From assembly GCA_964461115.1 (NCBI GenBank), contig CAYWSX010000019.1, forward strand, positions 1 to 20,231: 20,231 nucleotides of DNA. The letters are read 5' to 3'. Made by a program: the position numbers and the translations under genes. Below, one piece after another: positions 6,495 through 14,240 of this stretch (the stretch's first letter is position 1; every line of letters begins with the position of its first letter). The DNA is from RGIG2134 sp964461115 (GTDB lineage Bacteria; Cyanobacteriota; Vampirovibrionia; Gastranaerophilales; Gastranaerophilaceae). A model generated the notes under the pieces. That model searched no databases. It saw only the letters and a list, made by a program, of their open reading frames with translations, and was not told the DNA's origin.

Positions 6495-7463
6495 ATGAAA
6501 AAAATTGCAGTAACATACGGCGATATCAACGGCATAGGCTTTGAGGTAATGGTGAAAGCCTTAAACAAGCTAAATTTGCCTGCCGAAGACGTGCTTCTTG
6601 TCGGCAGCAAGAAGGTTTTTGACTTTTACGCTGCTAAGTACAATCTGAAACTTGTAAATAAATACAAAATCGCTGAGGTTCCTATCTCAGATAGGGCTTT
6701 TGAGGTCGGGCATGAAAACATCTTGAGCGGCGAACACTGTTTTAAGTGTCTTGAAAAAGTTTGCGAATTAGTGAAAACAGGTGAGGCGAAAAATATTGTT
6801 ACCGCTACGGTTTCAAAGCATGCGCTTTATTCTGCGGGGTATAATTTTTCGGGGCAGACAGAGATTTTGGAGCATTTTCTCGGCGATACTGAAACCAGCG
6901 GCAAAAAGTCTGAAATGCTGTTTGTTGCGGGGCGCTTCCGACTAATGCTTCTTACCCGCCATCTGCCGCTCTCGGCGGTTCCGCAGGTTTTGACTAAGGA
7001 GCTTATTTTTGAGAAAATTCAAAGGCTGGATAAGTCGCTTAGAGAGGATTTCGGTCTTAACGAGCCACGGATAGGAGTTTTGGCGCTTAATCCGCATGCC
7101 GGTGAGCAGGGGCTTTTAGGCTCAGAGGAGCAGAAAATTATAATCCCTGCACTCAATGAGCTTCGGGAAAAAGGCGTGAATGTATCGACGCCGTTAGTTG
7201 CAGACGCGGCTTTTGCCGAAATCGGGCGTTTGCGTTCGGCAAAAAAACACCTGCCATATGATTGTTACGTTGCCATGTATCACGATCAGGGCTTAATCCC
7301 TGTAAAACTGCTTGCTTTCGACAGTGCCGTTAATACCACTATCGGGCTGGGGGCTATCAGAACCTCGCCTTCTCACGGCACGGCGTATGATATTGCAGGC
7401 AAGAATATTGCCCGCTATGACAGCATGGCGGCAGCAATTCAGCTGGCTGTGAAATTAGCGTAA
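6495..7463 (+). CDS. PdxA-family 4-phospho-acid dehydrogenase (PdxA or PdxA2)
   Basis: The 322-residue protein matches PdxA along its whole length. The metal ligands are H156 (LLTRHLPL), H201 (LNPHAGE) and H263 (MYHDQGLIPVK). K271, N280 (VNTTIGLG) and R289 (IRTSPSHGTA) match E. coli substrate contacts. Differences are DINGIGFE instead of DPAGIGPE at 10-17, and GQTE at 120-123 where PdxA has GHTE, so the substrate-contacting His is Q121. PdxA makes the B6 precursor from 4-phosphohydroxythreonine; PdxA2 acts on 4-phospho-D-threonate or erythronate. The kinase immediately upstream favours the PdxA2 role. No Shine-Dalgarno is visible, and the ATG follows the kinase stop by two bases, implying coupled translation. 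A B6 role remains possible. Confidence 0.85.
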   Translation: MKKIAVTYGDINGIGFEVMVKALNKLNLPAEDVLLVGSKKVFDFYAAKYNLKLVNKYKIAEVPISDRAFEVGHENILSGEHCFKCLEKVCELVKTGEAKNIVTATVSKHALYSAGYNFSGQTEILEHFLGDTETSGKKSEMLFVAGRFRLMLLTRHLPLSAVPQVLTKELIFEKIQRLDKSLREDFGLNEPRIGVLALNPHAGEQGLLGSEEQKIIIPALNELREKGVNVSTPLVADAAFAEIGRLRSAKKHLPYDCYVAMYHDQGLIPVKLLAFDSAVNTTIGLGAIRTSPSHGTAYDIAGKNIARYDSMAAAIQLAVKLA

Positions 7464-7536
7464 TATATCAATGGGCATTGAATGCCGCTAAAAATCAATA
7501 GACTTTTCCGTCATTTTAATCAGACACACCCGCCCC

Positions 7537-7627
7537 GTCATTCTGAACCCTTTAGGGTGAAGAATCTAAACGCGCCCAATGCGAAAAGCATAAAGATTCT
7601 TCAATCGCTCCGCTCACTCAGAATGAC
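7537..7627. repeat. 90-base inverted-repeat element, copy B1
   Basis: Bounded by GTCATTCTGA and TCAGAATGAC, with the inner pair AAGAATCT/AGATTCTT and the nested CCC-TTTA-GGG stem. The right arm reads TTCAATCGCTCCGCTCAC, close to copies A1 and D1. Confidence 0.85.
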
Positions 7628-7639
7628 AATAAGCGCCGC

Positions 7640-7728
7640 GTCATTCAGAGCCTTTTAGGGCGGCAGCTCTTCTTCTTAGTGAGGTTTGCGAATCTTAGAA
7701 GGAAGGGACTCCCTGAGGGCGAGAATCT
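7640..7728. repeat. second-family repeat element, copy B2
   Basis: Begins GTCATTCAGAGCC, contains CAGCTCTTCTTCTTAGTGAG, CTTAGAAGGAAGGG and ends AGAATCT. Same orientation and loop type (TGAGGTTTGC) as the copy at 1511-1598. Confidence 0.8.
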
Positions 7729-7804
7729 AAAAGCGGACTCTCACACCGTCATTCTGAGCGGAGCGAAGAATCTGAAATCGCCCGACAAGAAAAGAAGCGA
7801 GACT

Positions 7805-8437
7805 TTACCTCGAAATCACAAAAATAACTTCTTCCGTAAAGAAATTTGTCACAGCGCGGATTAACAGCCCTTTTCGGACTTTTGCGCGTGTCATGTATAC
7901 CGATTTGAGAATGTTTATATTCCGTTTTTGGCAGAATTCGAAGAAGTCGTTAATCGTCAAAAGGTGGATATTGGGCGTGTTGAACCATTCGAACGGCAAA
8001 ATTTTTGACTTCGGCATTTTACCCATAAAGAGCAGGTAAAGTCTGACTTTCCAGTATGCAAAGTTCGGAAATGATACCACTACCTTCTTTCCGACGCGAA
8101 GCATTTCTTCGATTACATAATCTGGCTTGTCCGTCGATTGAACGGTCTGATTTAGGATGACCCAGTCGTATTCCTTGTCAGAAAACTCTTTCAACCCCAC
8201 ATCAATGTTTCCCTGGATGATGGATAAGCCTTTTTCGAGTGAAGAAATAACAGAATTTTGGTCTATTTCAACGCCAATACCGCGCACTTTTTTTTCGTCG
8301 ACAAGCTGCTTGAGCAAAGTTCCGTCCCCGCAGCCGAGGTCGAGGATTTTCGCGCCTTCGTCTATGATTTCGGTGATTATGTTGTAATTCAGTCGTAATC
8401 CCTTGGATTTACCGTATTCTTTGCCGCTTGTCATCAT
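7805..8437 (-). CDS. metW: methionine biosynthesis protein MetW
   Basis: The 210-residue protein is a class I SAM-methyltransferase-like fold. The glycine-rich motif is ILDLGCGDGTLL at 31-42 and the following acidic strand is GVEIDQ at 55-60. WVILNQTVQ, SFPNFAYWKVRL and EWFNTPNIHL are characteristic of MetW. MetW partners MetX and is needed for its acyltransferase activity or stability in several bacteria. The biochemical role of its SAM-like site is less clear. Its ATG overlaps the metX stop (ATGATGA, four shared bases), and AAGG within the end of metX is about ten bases upstream, so the two are translationally coupled. Length is typical. Confidence 0.93.
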   Translation of the reverse strand: MMTSGKEYGKSKGLRLNYNIITEIIDEGAKILDLGCGDGTLLKQLVDEKKVRGIGVEIDQNSVISSLEKGLSIIQGNIDVGLKEFSDKEYDWVILNQTVQSTDKPDYVIEEMLRVGKKVVVSFPNFAYWKVRLYLLFMGKMPKSKILPFEWFNTPNIHLLTINDFFEFCQKRNINILKSVYMTRAKVRKGLLIRAVTNFFTEEVIFVISR

Positions 8438-9564
8438 TTGTGGTTTACCTTGTCCAAATTGTTTAAGAAACTTTTGATAATTTTTGTCTGTGTCTCAAAT
8501 TCCAGCAAAAACGCGTCATGTCCGCACGGACTCTCAATTTCGCAGAATGAAACGTCCTTGTGCGCCTTCACGAGTGCGTTAACGATTTCCTTAGCCTGAT
8601 AAGTCGGGAAAAGCCAGTCGCTGGTGAACGACATTATAAGAAATTTTGCGTGCGAATCCGCGAATGCGCGCTCCAAAGAGCCGTAACCCTCTGCCGTATC
8701 GTAATAGTCTACGGCTTTTGTGATATAGAGGTAGGAGTTTGCATCAAATCTGTTGACGAAAATTTTACCCTGATGTTCGAGGTAGCTTTCTACCTCAAAG
8801 TCAATGTTGAAGTCAAAATCCGGTTTTTCTTTGTCCTGAAAACGGCGCGCAAACTTATTTTGCATCGCTTCTTCACAAAGATACGTGATGTGTCCGACCA
8901 TTCGCGCAATCGAAAGTCCGCGCTCAGGCTGATTTTTGGCGTGATAGTACTGTCCGTTGTTAAAATTCGGGTCTGAAAGTATCGCGTTTCGTCCAACAGC
9001 GTTAAATGCTATCGCCTGTGTCGACAACTTGCTCGTAGACGCGATGATTATGCAGCCTTCGACCATATCGCTATGGGTTGTCGCCCATTCGAGTGCCTGC
9101 ATTCCGCCCATAGAGCCGCCTGCAACCATTATTTTTTTGACTCCGAGAAAATCGACGAGTTTTTTCTGAACTTTTACTGCGTCCCCGACTGTTATGACCG
9201 GAAAATCAAGCCCGTATTCCCTGCCGGTTTCAGGGTTTATCGAAGAAGGCCCCGTTGTGCCGCTGCAGCCGCCGAGCATATTTGAGGAGATTACAAAATA
9301 CTTGTCCGTGTCAAAAGCTTTTCCCGCGCCTATCATGTCGTCCCACCAGCCGACTTTTTTGTCTTCAGGGCTGTGTTTTCCCGCAGCGTGGGCGTCGCCC
9401 GTCAGCGCGTGCAGCACCAAAAGCGCATTGCTCTTATCCTCGTTAAGACGTCCGTAAGTTTCGTACGCTATATCGTACTCGCTAAGGCTCTTTCCGCTGT
9501 CAAGTGTCAGCGGTTCCGCTATATGAAGATATTTTGTTTCAACAATTCCGACAGAATTCGCCAA
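8434..9564 (-). CDS. metX: homoserine O-acetyltransferase MetX
   Basis: The 376-residue alpha/beta-hydrolase-fold enzyme acylates homoserine, the first committed step to methionine. The nucleophile S151 sits in AGGSMGGMQALEW. D316 (FTSDWLFP) and H349 (SPCGHDAFLLE) complete the triad. LHALTGDAHA (51-60) and GGCSGTTGPSS (98-108) are family hallmarks. Acetyl- versus succinyl-CoA use cannot be fixed by eye. The start is TTG at 9564: the frame is closed just upstream by a stop at 9574-9576, and AGAGG lies six bases before the TTG, inside the end of valS. Only one base separates the valS stop from this start, so it is in one operon with valS upstream and metW downstream. Confidence 0.94.
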   Translation of the reverse strand: MANSVGIVETKYLHIAEPLTLDSGKSLSEYDIAYETYGRLNEDKSNALLVLHALTGDAHAAGKHSPEDKKVGWWDDMIGAGKAFDTDKYFVISSNMLGGCSGTTGPSSINPETGREYGLDFPVITVGDAVKVQKKLVDFLGVKKIMVAGGSMGGMQALEWATTHSDMVEGCIIIASTSKLSTQAIAFNAVGRNAILSDPNFNNGQYYHAKNQPERGLSIARMVGHITYLCEEAMQNKFARRFQDKEKPDFDFNIDFEVESYLEHQGKIFVNRFDANSYLYITKAVDYYDTAEGYGSLERAFADSHAKFLIMSFTSDWLFPTYQAKEIVNALVKAHKDVSFCEIESPCGHDAFLLEFETQTKIIKSFLNNLDKVNHK

Positions 9565-9565
9565 A

Positions 9566-12226
9566 TCAGCCTCTCAAATTATCAATTAACTCATTTATAG
9601 TCGCAGCCTGTGCCGAGAGTTCGTTCATTTTTGCCGTAGTCGTCTCGATGAGTTCCTTCGGCGCATTTTCAACGAATTTCGGGTTATTCAGTCTGCCTTC
9701 AAGTGATTTCTTTTCGTTTTCAAGTTTGTCCAACTTCTTTGTCTGACGTGCGATTTCGGCGTCCAAATCAATCAATCCCGCGAGCGGAATTATGATTTTT
9801 GAGCTGCCGACAACAGCCGACGCGGACTGTTTTGCAACAGGCGCTTCCCGGTCTGCAAAAGCAATCTCATTTACCCTCGCCATGCGCTTCAAATATGAAG
9901 TTACGGCTTCAAAAACAGGTTTTTCCTCCAGTGACGCGTGAATTTCAATATCCATAATTGTTGAAATCGGGATATTCAAGCTCTGGCGGGCATTACGAAG
10001 CGATTTAATAGTCTCAAACACAAGCTCCATTTGCTCTGCTTCAGTCGGGAACGCAAATTTTTCCTCAAAAACAGGGTAATCAGAAAGCATAATTGCCTTT
10101 TTCGCCTTCTGCATAGGAATAAGCTGCCAAATTTTTTCCGTGATGTGCGGCATAATCGGGTGCATAAGACGGAGAGTCATATCGAGAACATATCTTAAAA
10201 CGCGCTGCGTGTTTGCCTTTTCGTCGTCGTTTTTAAGTTGTATTTTTGCTATCTCAACGTACCAGTCGCAGTATGAATTCCAGAAAAAATCGTACAGAAT
10301 GTGCGCAGTTTCGCCGATACGGTAGTTTTTGATGTTTTCATTAATTTCGCTCGCTGTGTTGTTTAATTTGTTCAAAATCCATTTGTCAGCGATAGTAAGG
10401 TTTTCAAGGTCAATCGATTTGTCGTCCACGCCCTCTAAATTCATCAAAACGAAGCGGGAAGCGTTCCAGATTTTGTTTGCAAAGTTTCTGCCGTACTCGA
10501 ATTTGTCGTCTGAGACTTTAATATCCTGTCCGCCATAAGTGGAGAGCGATGTGAGCGTGAATCTCAGTGCGTCGCAGCCGTATCTGTCAATAATGTCGAC
10601 AGGGTCGATTGTGTTGCCTTTTGATTTTGACATTTTTTGTCCGTGTTCGTCACGGATGAGTCCGTGGATGAAAACGGTTGAAAACGGCGCCTTCTCTGTG
10701 AATTCATAGCCCATTGTAATCATTCTTGCTACCCAGAAGAAAATTATGTCAAAACCTGTTACGAGAACAGAAGTCGGGTAGAATTTTTTGAAGTCGGGAC
10801 TGTTTGTGTCAGGCCAGCCCATTGTTGAAAACGGCCATAACCCTGATGAGAACCACGTATCAAGTACATTAGTGTCTTGTGTGTATTTGCTCGGATCCGG
10901 ATTTTCTTTTGCCACAACCATTTCGCCCGTTTCGTTGTGGTAATATGCGGGAATCTGATGCCCCCACCACAATTGGCGCGAAATACACCAGTCGCGGATG
11001 TTTTCCATCCAGCCGAGGTAATTTTTCGTCCAGCGTTCAGGTACAAATTTTATTTCGCCCGTGTCGATTGCTGCGATTGCTTTTTTTGCGAGCGGTTCCA
11101 TTTTTACAAACCATTGTTCGGACAAAAGCGGCTCAATTGTTGTGTTACAGCGCTGGCATTTGCCGACGTTGTGCTCGTGATCTTTTACTCTTAACAACGA
11201 GTTGTTGTATTTGAGCATATCAACAGTCCATTTGCGCGCCTCGGTGCGGTCTTTGCCGTGAATGTCAGGCGGAACGTCTCCGCAGGTAATCATTTTGCCT
11301 TCACCGTCGATAACCCAGACAGGTGTGAGGTTGTGGCGCTTGCCTACTTCGTAATCATTCGGGTCGTGCGCAGGTGTGATTTTTACAGCACCTGTACCGA
11401 AGGATTTGTCAACATATTCATCTGCAATAATCGGTATTTCTTTTCCGGTGAGCGGAATGCAGACTTTTTTGCCTATCAAATCTTTGTATTTGAAATCATC
11501 AGGGTGTACTGCGATTGCAGCGTCGCCAAACATCGTCTCAGGACGAGTTGTAGCGATTAAAATCGCACCGGGTTCGTCTTTGAGCGGGTAAGAAATCTCC
11601 CACATGTGACCTTGTTCCGTTTCGTATTCCGTTTCGATATCCGAAATCGCACTCTGACAGCGCGGACACCAGTTTACGATGTATGCGCCTTTATAAATCA
11701 ATCCTTTTTCGTAAAGTCTGACAAAAACCTCTTTTACGGCGTCAGAGCAGCCTTCATCCAGCGTGAAACGCTCTCGTGAACGGTCAAATGAAGCGCCTAG
11801 ACGTTTGCACTGGTCGAGAATTTTACTTTTATGCTGATTCGCCCATTCCCACGTTTTTTCGAGAAACTTTTCACGTCCGAGTTGGTGGCGGTCTGTTCCT
11901 TCTTCTCGAAGCTGCTTTTCAACAACGTTTTGCGTTGCAATCCCGGCGTGGTCGGTTCCCGGAAGCCAAAGCGTTTCATAGCCTGCCATTCTGTGATAGC
12001 GGACGAGAATATCTTGGAGTGTCTCGTCGATTGCGTGCCCCATGTGAAGAACCCCTGTTACGTTTGGCGGTGGAATGACGATTGAAAACGGCGGTTTGTC
12101 ACTGTTTGCGTCTGCTTTGAACGCCTCAATGCTTTCCCAGTATGAATATATCTCGCTTTCAGCGGAAATCGGGTCGTAAACCGTAGGTAAATTTTGTAAA
12201 TCGATGTTTTCGTTAATGTTCGTCAT
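9566..12226 (-). CDS. valS: valine--tRNA ligase
   Basis: The 886-residue class I synthetase charges tRNA-Val. HMGH at residues 61-64 (in PPPNVTGVLHMGH) and KMSKS at 531-535 are the two ATP-binding signatures. The CP1 editing domain shows TTRPETMFGDAAIAVHP at 226-242. Cysteine pairs CPRC (187-190) and CQRC (357-360) suggest bound zinc. The WFSSGLWPFSTMGWP segment (458-472) is typical. The last about 60 residues form the ValRS coiled coil (repeated K/E/L around residues 825-886). Full-length, no defects seen. AGAGG lies seven bases before the ATG. It heads a valS-metX-metW operon, a pairing not explained by pathway logic. Confidence 0.97.
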   Translation of the reverse strand: MTNINENIDLQNLPTVYDPISAESEIYSYWESIEAFKADANSDKPPFSIVIPPPNVTGVLHMGHAIDETLQDILVRYHRMAGYETLWLPGTDHAGIATQNVVEKQLREEGTDRHQLGREKFLEKTWEWANQHKSKILDQCKRLGASFDRSRERFTLDEGCSDAVKEVFVRLYEKGLIYKGAYIVNWCPRCQSAISDIETEYETEQGHMWEISYPLKDEPGAILIATTRPETMFGDAAIAVHPDDFKYKDLIGKKVCIPLTGKEIPIIADEYVDKSFGTGAVKITPAHDPNDYEVGKRHNLTPVWVIDGEGKMITCGDVPPDIHGKDRTEARKWTVDMLKYNNSLLRVKDHEHNVGKCQRCNTTIEPLLSEQWFVKMEPLAKKAIAAIDTGEIKFVPERWTKNYLGWMENIRDWCISRQLWWGHQIPAYYHNETGEMVVAKENPDPSKYTQDTNVLDTWFSSGLWPFSTMGWPDTNSPDFKKFYPTSVLVTGFDIIFFWVARMITMGYEFTEKAPFSTVFIHGLIRDEHGQKMSKSKGNTIDPVDIIDRYGCDALRFTLTSLSTYGGQDIKVSDDKFEYGRNFANKIWNASRFVLMNLEGVDDKSIDLENLTIADKWILNKLNNTASEINENIKNYRIGETAHILYDFFWNSYCDWYVEIAKIQLKNDDEKANTQRVLRYVLDMTLRLMHPIMPHITEKIWQLIPMQKAKKAIMLSDYPVFEEKFAFPTEAEQMELVFETIKSLRNARQSLNIPISTIMDIEIHASLEEKPVFEAVTSYLKRMARVNEIAFADREAPVAKQSASAVVGSSKIIIPLAGLIDLDAEIARQTKKLDKLENEKKSLEGRLNNPKFVENAPKELIETTTAKMNELSAQAATINELIDNLRG

Positions 12227-12258
12227 TTTAGCCTCTAAATCTCTAATTCTTTACTCAT

Positions 12259-12267
12259 AGCATAGCA
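12259..12267 (-). promoter_or_regulatory. candidate extended -10 for the valS operon
   Basis: On the minus strand TGC-TATGCT fits an extended -10 element, about 33 bases before the valS ATG. No convincing -35 hexamer is visible. No T-box-like leader is seen; the space is too short. Confidence 0.3.
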
Positions 12268-12404
12268 CAAACCAGTTTTTGAGGCTTAAAATGTTAAATT
12301 ATTTTGAGTTGTACACCAAACTCCACCGTCATTCTGAACTCTTCTCCCTTCCCTCCGTCATTCAGAGCCCTTTAGGGCGAAGAATCTAAAGCGCCCCACT
12401 CCCC

Positions 12405-12493
12405 GTCATTCAGAGGGTAAAACCCGAAGAATCTAAAAGCGCCCGAAGTGAAAAGCAGCAGATTCTTCCGTCACCGCGTTCCGTCAGAATGAC
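12405..12493. repeat. 90-base inverted-repeat element, copy C1 with inverted inner stem
   Basis: Bounded by GTCATTCAGA and TCAGAATGAC, with AAGAATCT/AGATTCTT inside. The nested stem reads GGG-TAAAA-CCC, where copies A1, B1 and D1 have CCC-TTTA-GGG, so the stem is kept although its strands are swapped. Confidence 0.8.
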
Positions 12494-12510
12494 GTGCAGG
12501 TTAAGAAAAA

Positions 12511-12588
12511 AGGATTGTACCCTCCCTTCTAAGATTCGGCACGCCGAACTAAGAAGAGCTGTCGATCGCTATGCTCATCCAGAATGAC
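12511..12588. repeat. second-family repeat element, copy C2
   Basis: Contains CCCTCCCTTCTAAG, the perfect hairpin TTCGGC-AC-GCCGAA, then CTAAGAAGAGCTGTC and CAGAATGAC. Reverse orientation to A2 and B2, same orientation and loop type as D2 (15392-15485). Confidence 0.8.
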
Positions 12589-12692
12589 GTGGAGATTGAG
12601 AAAGAAAGATTCTTCAATCGCTACGCTCAATCAGAATGACGGTTTTGAGTTTGTGCCAAAAGATTCTTCGTATTGGTTCTACCAAACTCCAC

Positions 12693-12750
12693 GTCATCCT
12701 GAACTTGTTTCAGGATCTTTCCCGTTGTTAATTAAATTAACAGATCCTGA
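12693..12750. repeat. GTCATCCTGAAC element, degenerate copy
   Basis: The left arm matches 15693-15718 base for base (begins GTCATCCTGAACTTGTTTCA), and the centre CCCGTTGTTAATTAAA resembles the copy at 15721. The right arm stops after AACAGATCCTGA, so the inverted repeat is incomplete and the centre is shorter. Confidence 0.75.
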
Positions 12751-12891
12751 CCCTTCGACTTCGCCTCGAGAGACAGGGGCACGGACATCGCCTTCCAGGC
12801 TCTGTTGTTCCCTTTGTCGACCAAGTAAGACGCAAAACAGGTCGGGCAGTGCTCGACAGCATTAGGCGCGAAACTTGAATGCTTTTGTTTT

Positions 12892-14238
12892 TTATTTTCC
12901 TTTATAAATTTCAGTGATGATTTTATCCTGCAAATTTAGTGCCTCTTGAGGATTTTGGCAGAAGTTTTCCACCATTATCGTAAAGATATGTTCTTCACCG
13001 TTTTTGTCCGTGACATAGCCTGCAATGGTGCTGATGTTAGACAGAGTACCTGTTTTGGCAGAAAGATTTTCCGCTAACTCAGGAAGTCTGTTTTTCATCG
13101 TGCCTTCGCCCGGGCGCGCCATGTTAGTTTTTATAAGTTCAAAGTTTTTATCTTTTTGGATTTTGTATAGCGCTTCTGAAATCCAATCAGCGGAGAAAAG
13201 GTTGTTTCTCGATACGCCGCTTGCGTCTGCAAGGATAATTTTGTCAGGATTTAAGCCTGATTTTTTGTAATAATCCTTGAACATTTTTTCTGAGTTTGCA
13301 AAAGTGCCCTGAGCCTTAGCGTTTATGGCTCCTGCGGTTTTGAAAAGTGTTTCGGCATAAAAATTATTACTGTTTTGAAGGATTTCCGGAATTAGCGTTC
13401 CTATGCTGTTTTTTATGGAGTAGAACTCCTTTAAGTCCGCGGGATAAGCACCCAAGGACTCCGGCATATGAGTGATATTCTTGGCTTTTAGGTGGTAATC
13501 AAGGTTGATGATGAAATTTCGCTCCGGGTTCCCGACAGGCACAGAAAGAGTTTGCGGCGCTGCAACAGTACCGTAAACATACAAAATATTCGGCGACATT
13601 GAGTTTTGACGGTAAGTTACGAGTTCATTTTTCGTGCCTGTGGTTACCATGTTTACAATGCTTGCTGCGCCTACGTTGTCAGGGAAAACTTTTGCCTGTG
13701 CGTTGGGTGTTGTCGGCAAAACCTTGATATTTAAAAGGTTTTGTTTGAAATTGTAAGGACTGACTTTCGCCATACGCGGATTTGTCTCGTCATCCCACAT
13801 CCAGCCTATGCCCCATTCGTAGCGGTCAAAAACTTTGTCGTCAATAAAAATATTGTTCAATTCTTTTTCAGGAACGGCTCTAACGGCATATTTCAGCTGT
13901 TCGCCGCTCAAAAGAGGGTCACCCGAAAGCTTTATGTGCATATTTTTGTCTTTATCAAGTCCAAGCTTCGTTTCGTAAACGTAGCCGGGTGTCAATGTGT
14001 CCAAAGAGGCAGGCAGTGTAACGATTTTTAGCACGGAAGCCGGGTGAAGCAGCTTGTCTTGATTGTATTCGTATTCTGCGGCACCGGTTTTTGCATTTTT
14101 TACGGACACCGCGATTGTCGCATTTTTATTGAGTGTTGACGAGGTTACTATCCCCTCCAAATCAGCTTTTTTCGCGATTGCGCCTTGTGTTGTAAGTGCC
14201 AAAATGCACATCGTAAACAATATTGATAATTTTTTCAA
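12892..14238 (-). CDS. dacB: D-alanyl-D-alanine carboxypeptidase/endopeptidase (PBP4, peptidase S13)
   Basis: The 448-residue protein has a Sec signal peptide (MKKLSILF..., likely cut after AIA at about residue 22) and acts in the periplasm. All three penicillin-binding motifs are present: SVLK at 68-71 (nucleophile S68), SNN at 290-292 and KTG at 395-397. DASGVSRNN at 338-346 is the family's segment after the SxN motif. S13 enzymes trim the terminal D-Ala of peptidoglycan stem peptides and cut D-Ala-mDAP crosslinks. The start is TTG at 14238. AAGGAG eight bases upstream lies in the last codons of the nitrilase gene, two bases away, so translation is coupled. Slightly short for the family but complete. 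Confidence 0.93.
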   Translation of the reverse strand: MKKLSILFTMCILALTTQGAIAKKADLEGIVTSSTLNKNATIAVSVKNAKTGAAEYEYNQDKLLHPASVLKIVTLPASLDTLTPGYVYETKLGLDKDKNMHIKLSGDPLLSGEQLKYAVRAVPEKELNNIFIDDKVFDRYEWGIGWMWDDETNPRMAKVSPYNFKQNLLNIKVLPTTPNAQAKVFPDNVGAASIVNMVTTGTKNELVTYRQNSMSPNILYVYGTVAAPQTLSVPVGNPERNFIINLDYHLKAKNITHMPESLGAYPADLKEFYSIKNSIGTLIPEILQNSNNFYAETLFKTAGAINAKAQGTFANSEKMFKDYYKKSGLNPDKIILADASGVSRNNLFSADWISEALYKIQKDKNFELIKTNMARPGEGTMKNRLPELAENLSAKTGTLSNISTIAGYVTDKNGEEHIFTIMVENFCQNPQEALNLQDKIITEIYKGK

Positions 14239-14240
14239 AA

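Larger units (their letters stand above)
7464..7804. other. convergent intergenic gap filled with repeats
   Basis: This gap lies between the 3' ends of pdxA and metW. It holds a small GGCATT-G-AATGCC palindrome soon after the pdxA stop, copies B1 and B2 of the two main repeat families, and a half unit at 7748-7773 (GTCATTCTGAGCGGAGCGAA then GAATCT). No credible gene is present. The hairpins may end transcription from both sides. Confidence 0.7.
12268..12891. other. repeat-filled intergenic gap C
   Basis: There is no credible gene between valS and the PBP4 gene. From about 12328 the DNA is a mosaic. It holds half units (12328-12340; 12357-12387 with GCCC-TTTA-GGGC), full units at 12405-12493 and 12511-12588, a right half unit at 12605-12640, a CAAAAGATTCTT block at 12657-12690, a GTCATCCTGAAC block at 12693-12750 and a GTCGGGCAGTGCTCGAC hairpin at 12841-12857. 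Confidence 0.75.

Noticed and set aside
7464..7804. tRNA, riboswitch or small RNA genes in the intergenic gaps
   Set aside because: No cloverleaf with a TTCGANT-type arm and CCA end, and no recognisable riboswitch core, was found in any gap; the structure present is accounted for by the repeats.
12328..12890. Possible CRISPR array or open reading frames inside the repeat-rich gaps (for example plus-strand frames at 12584-12865, 7679-7864, 15793-16008)
   Set aside because: Repeats are unequal, internally palindromic and not regularly spaced with unique spacers. The frames run through hairpin repeats, lack Shine-Dalgarno signals and encode low-complexity sequence.
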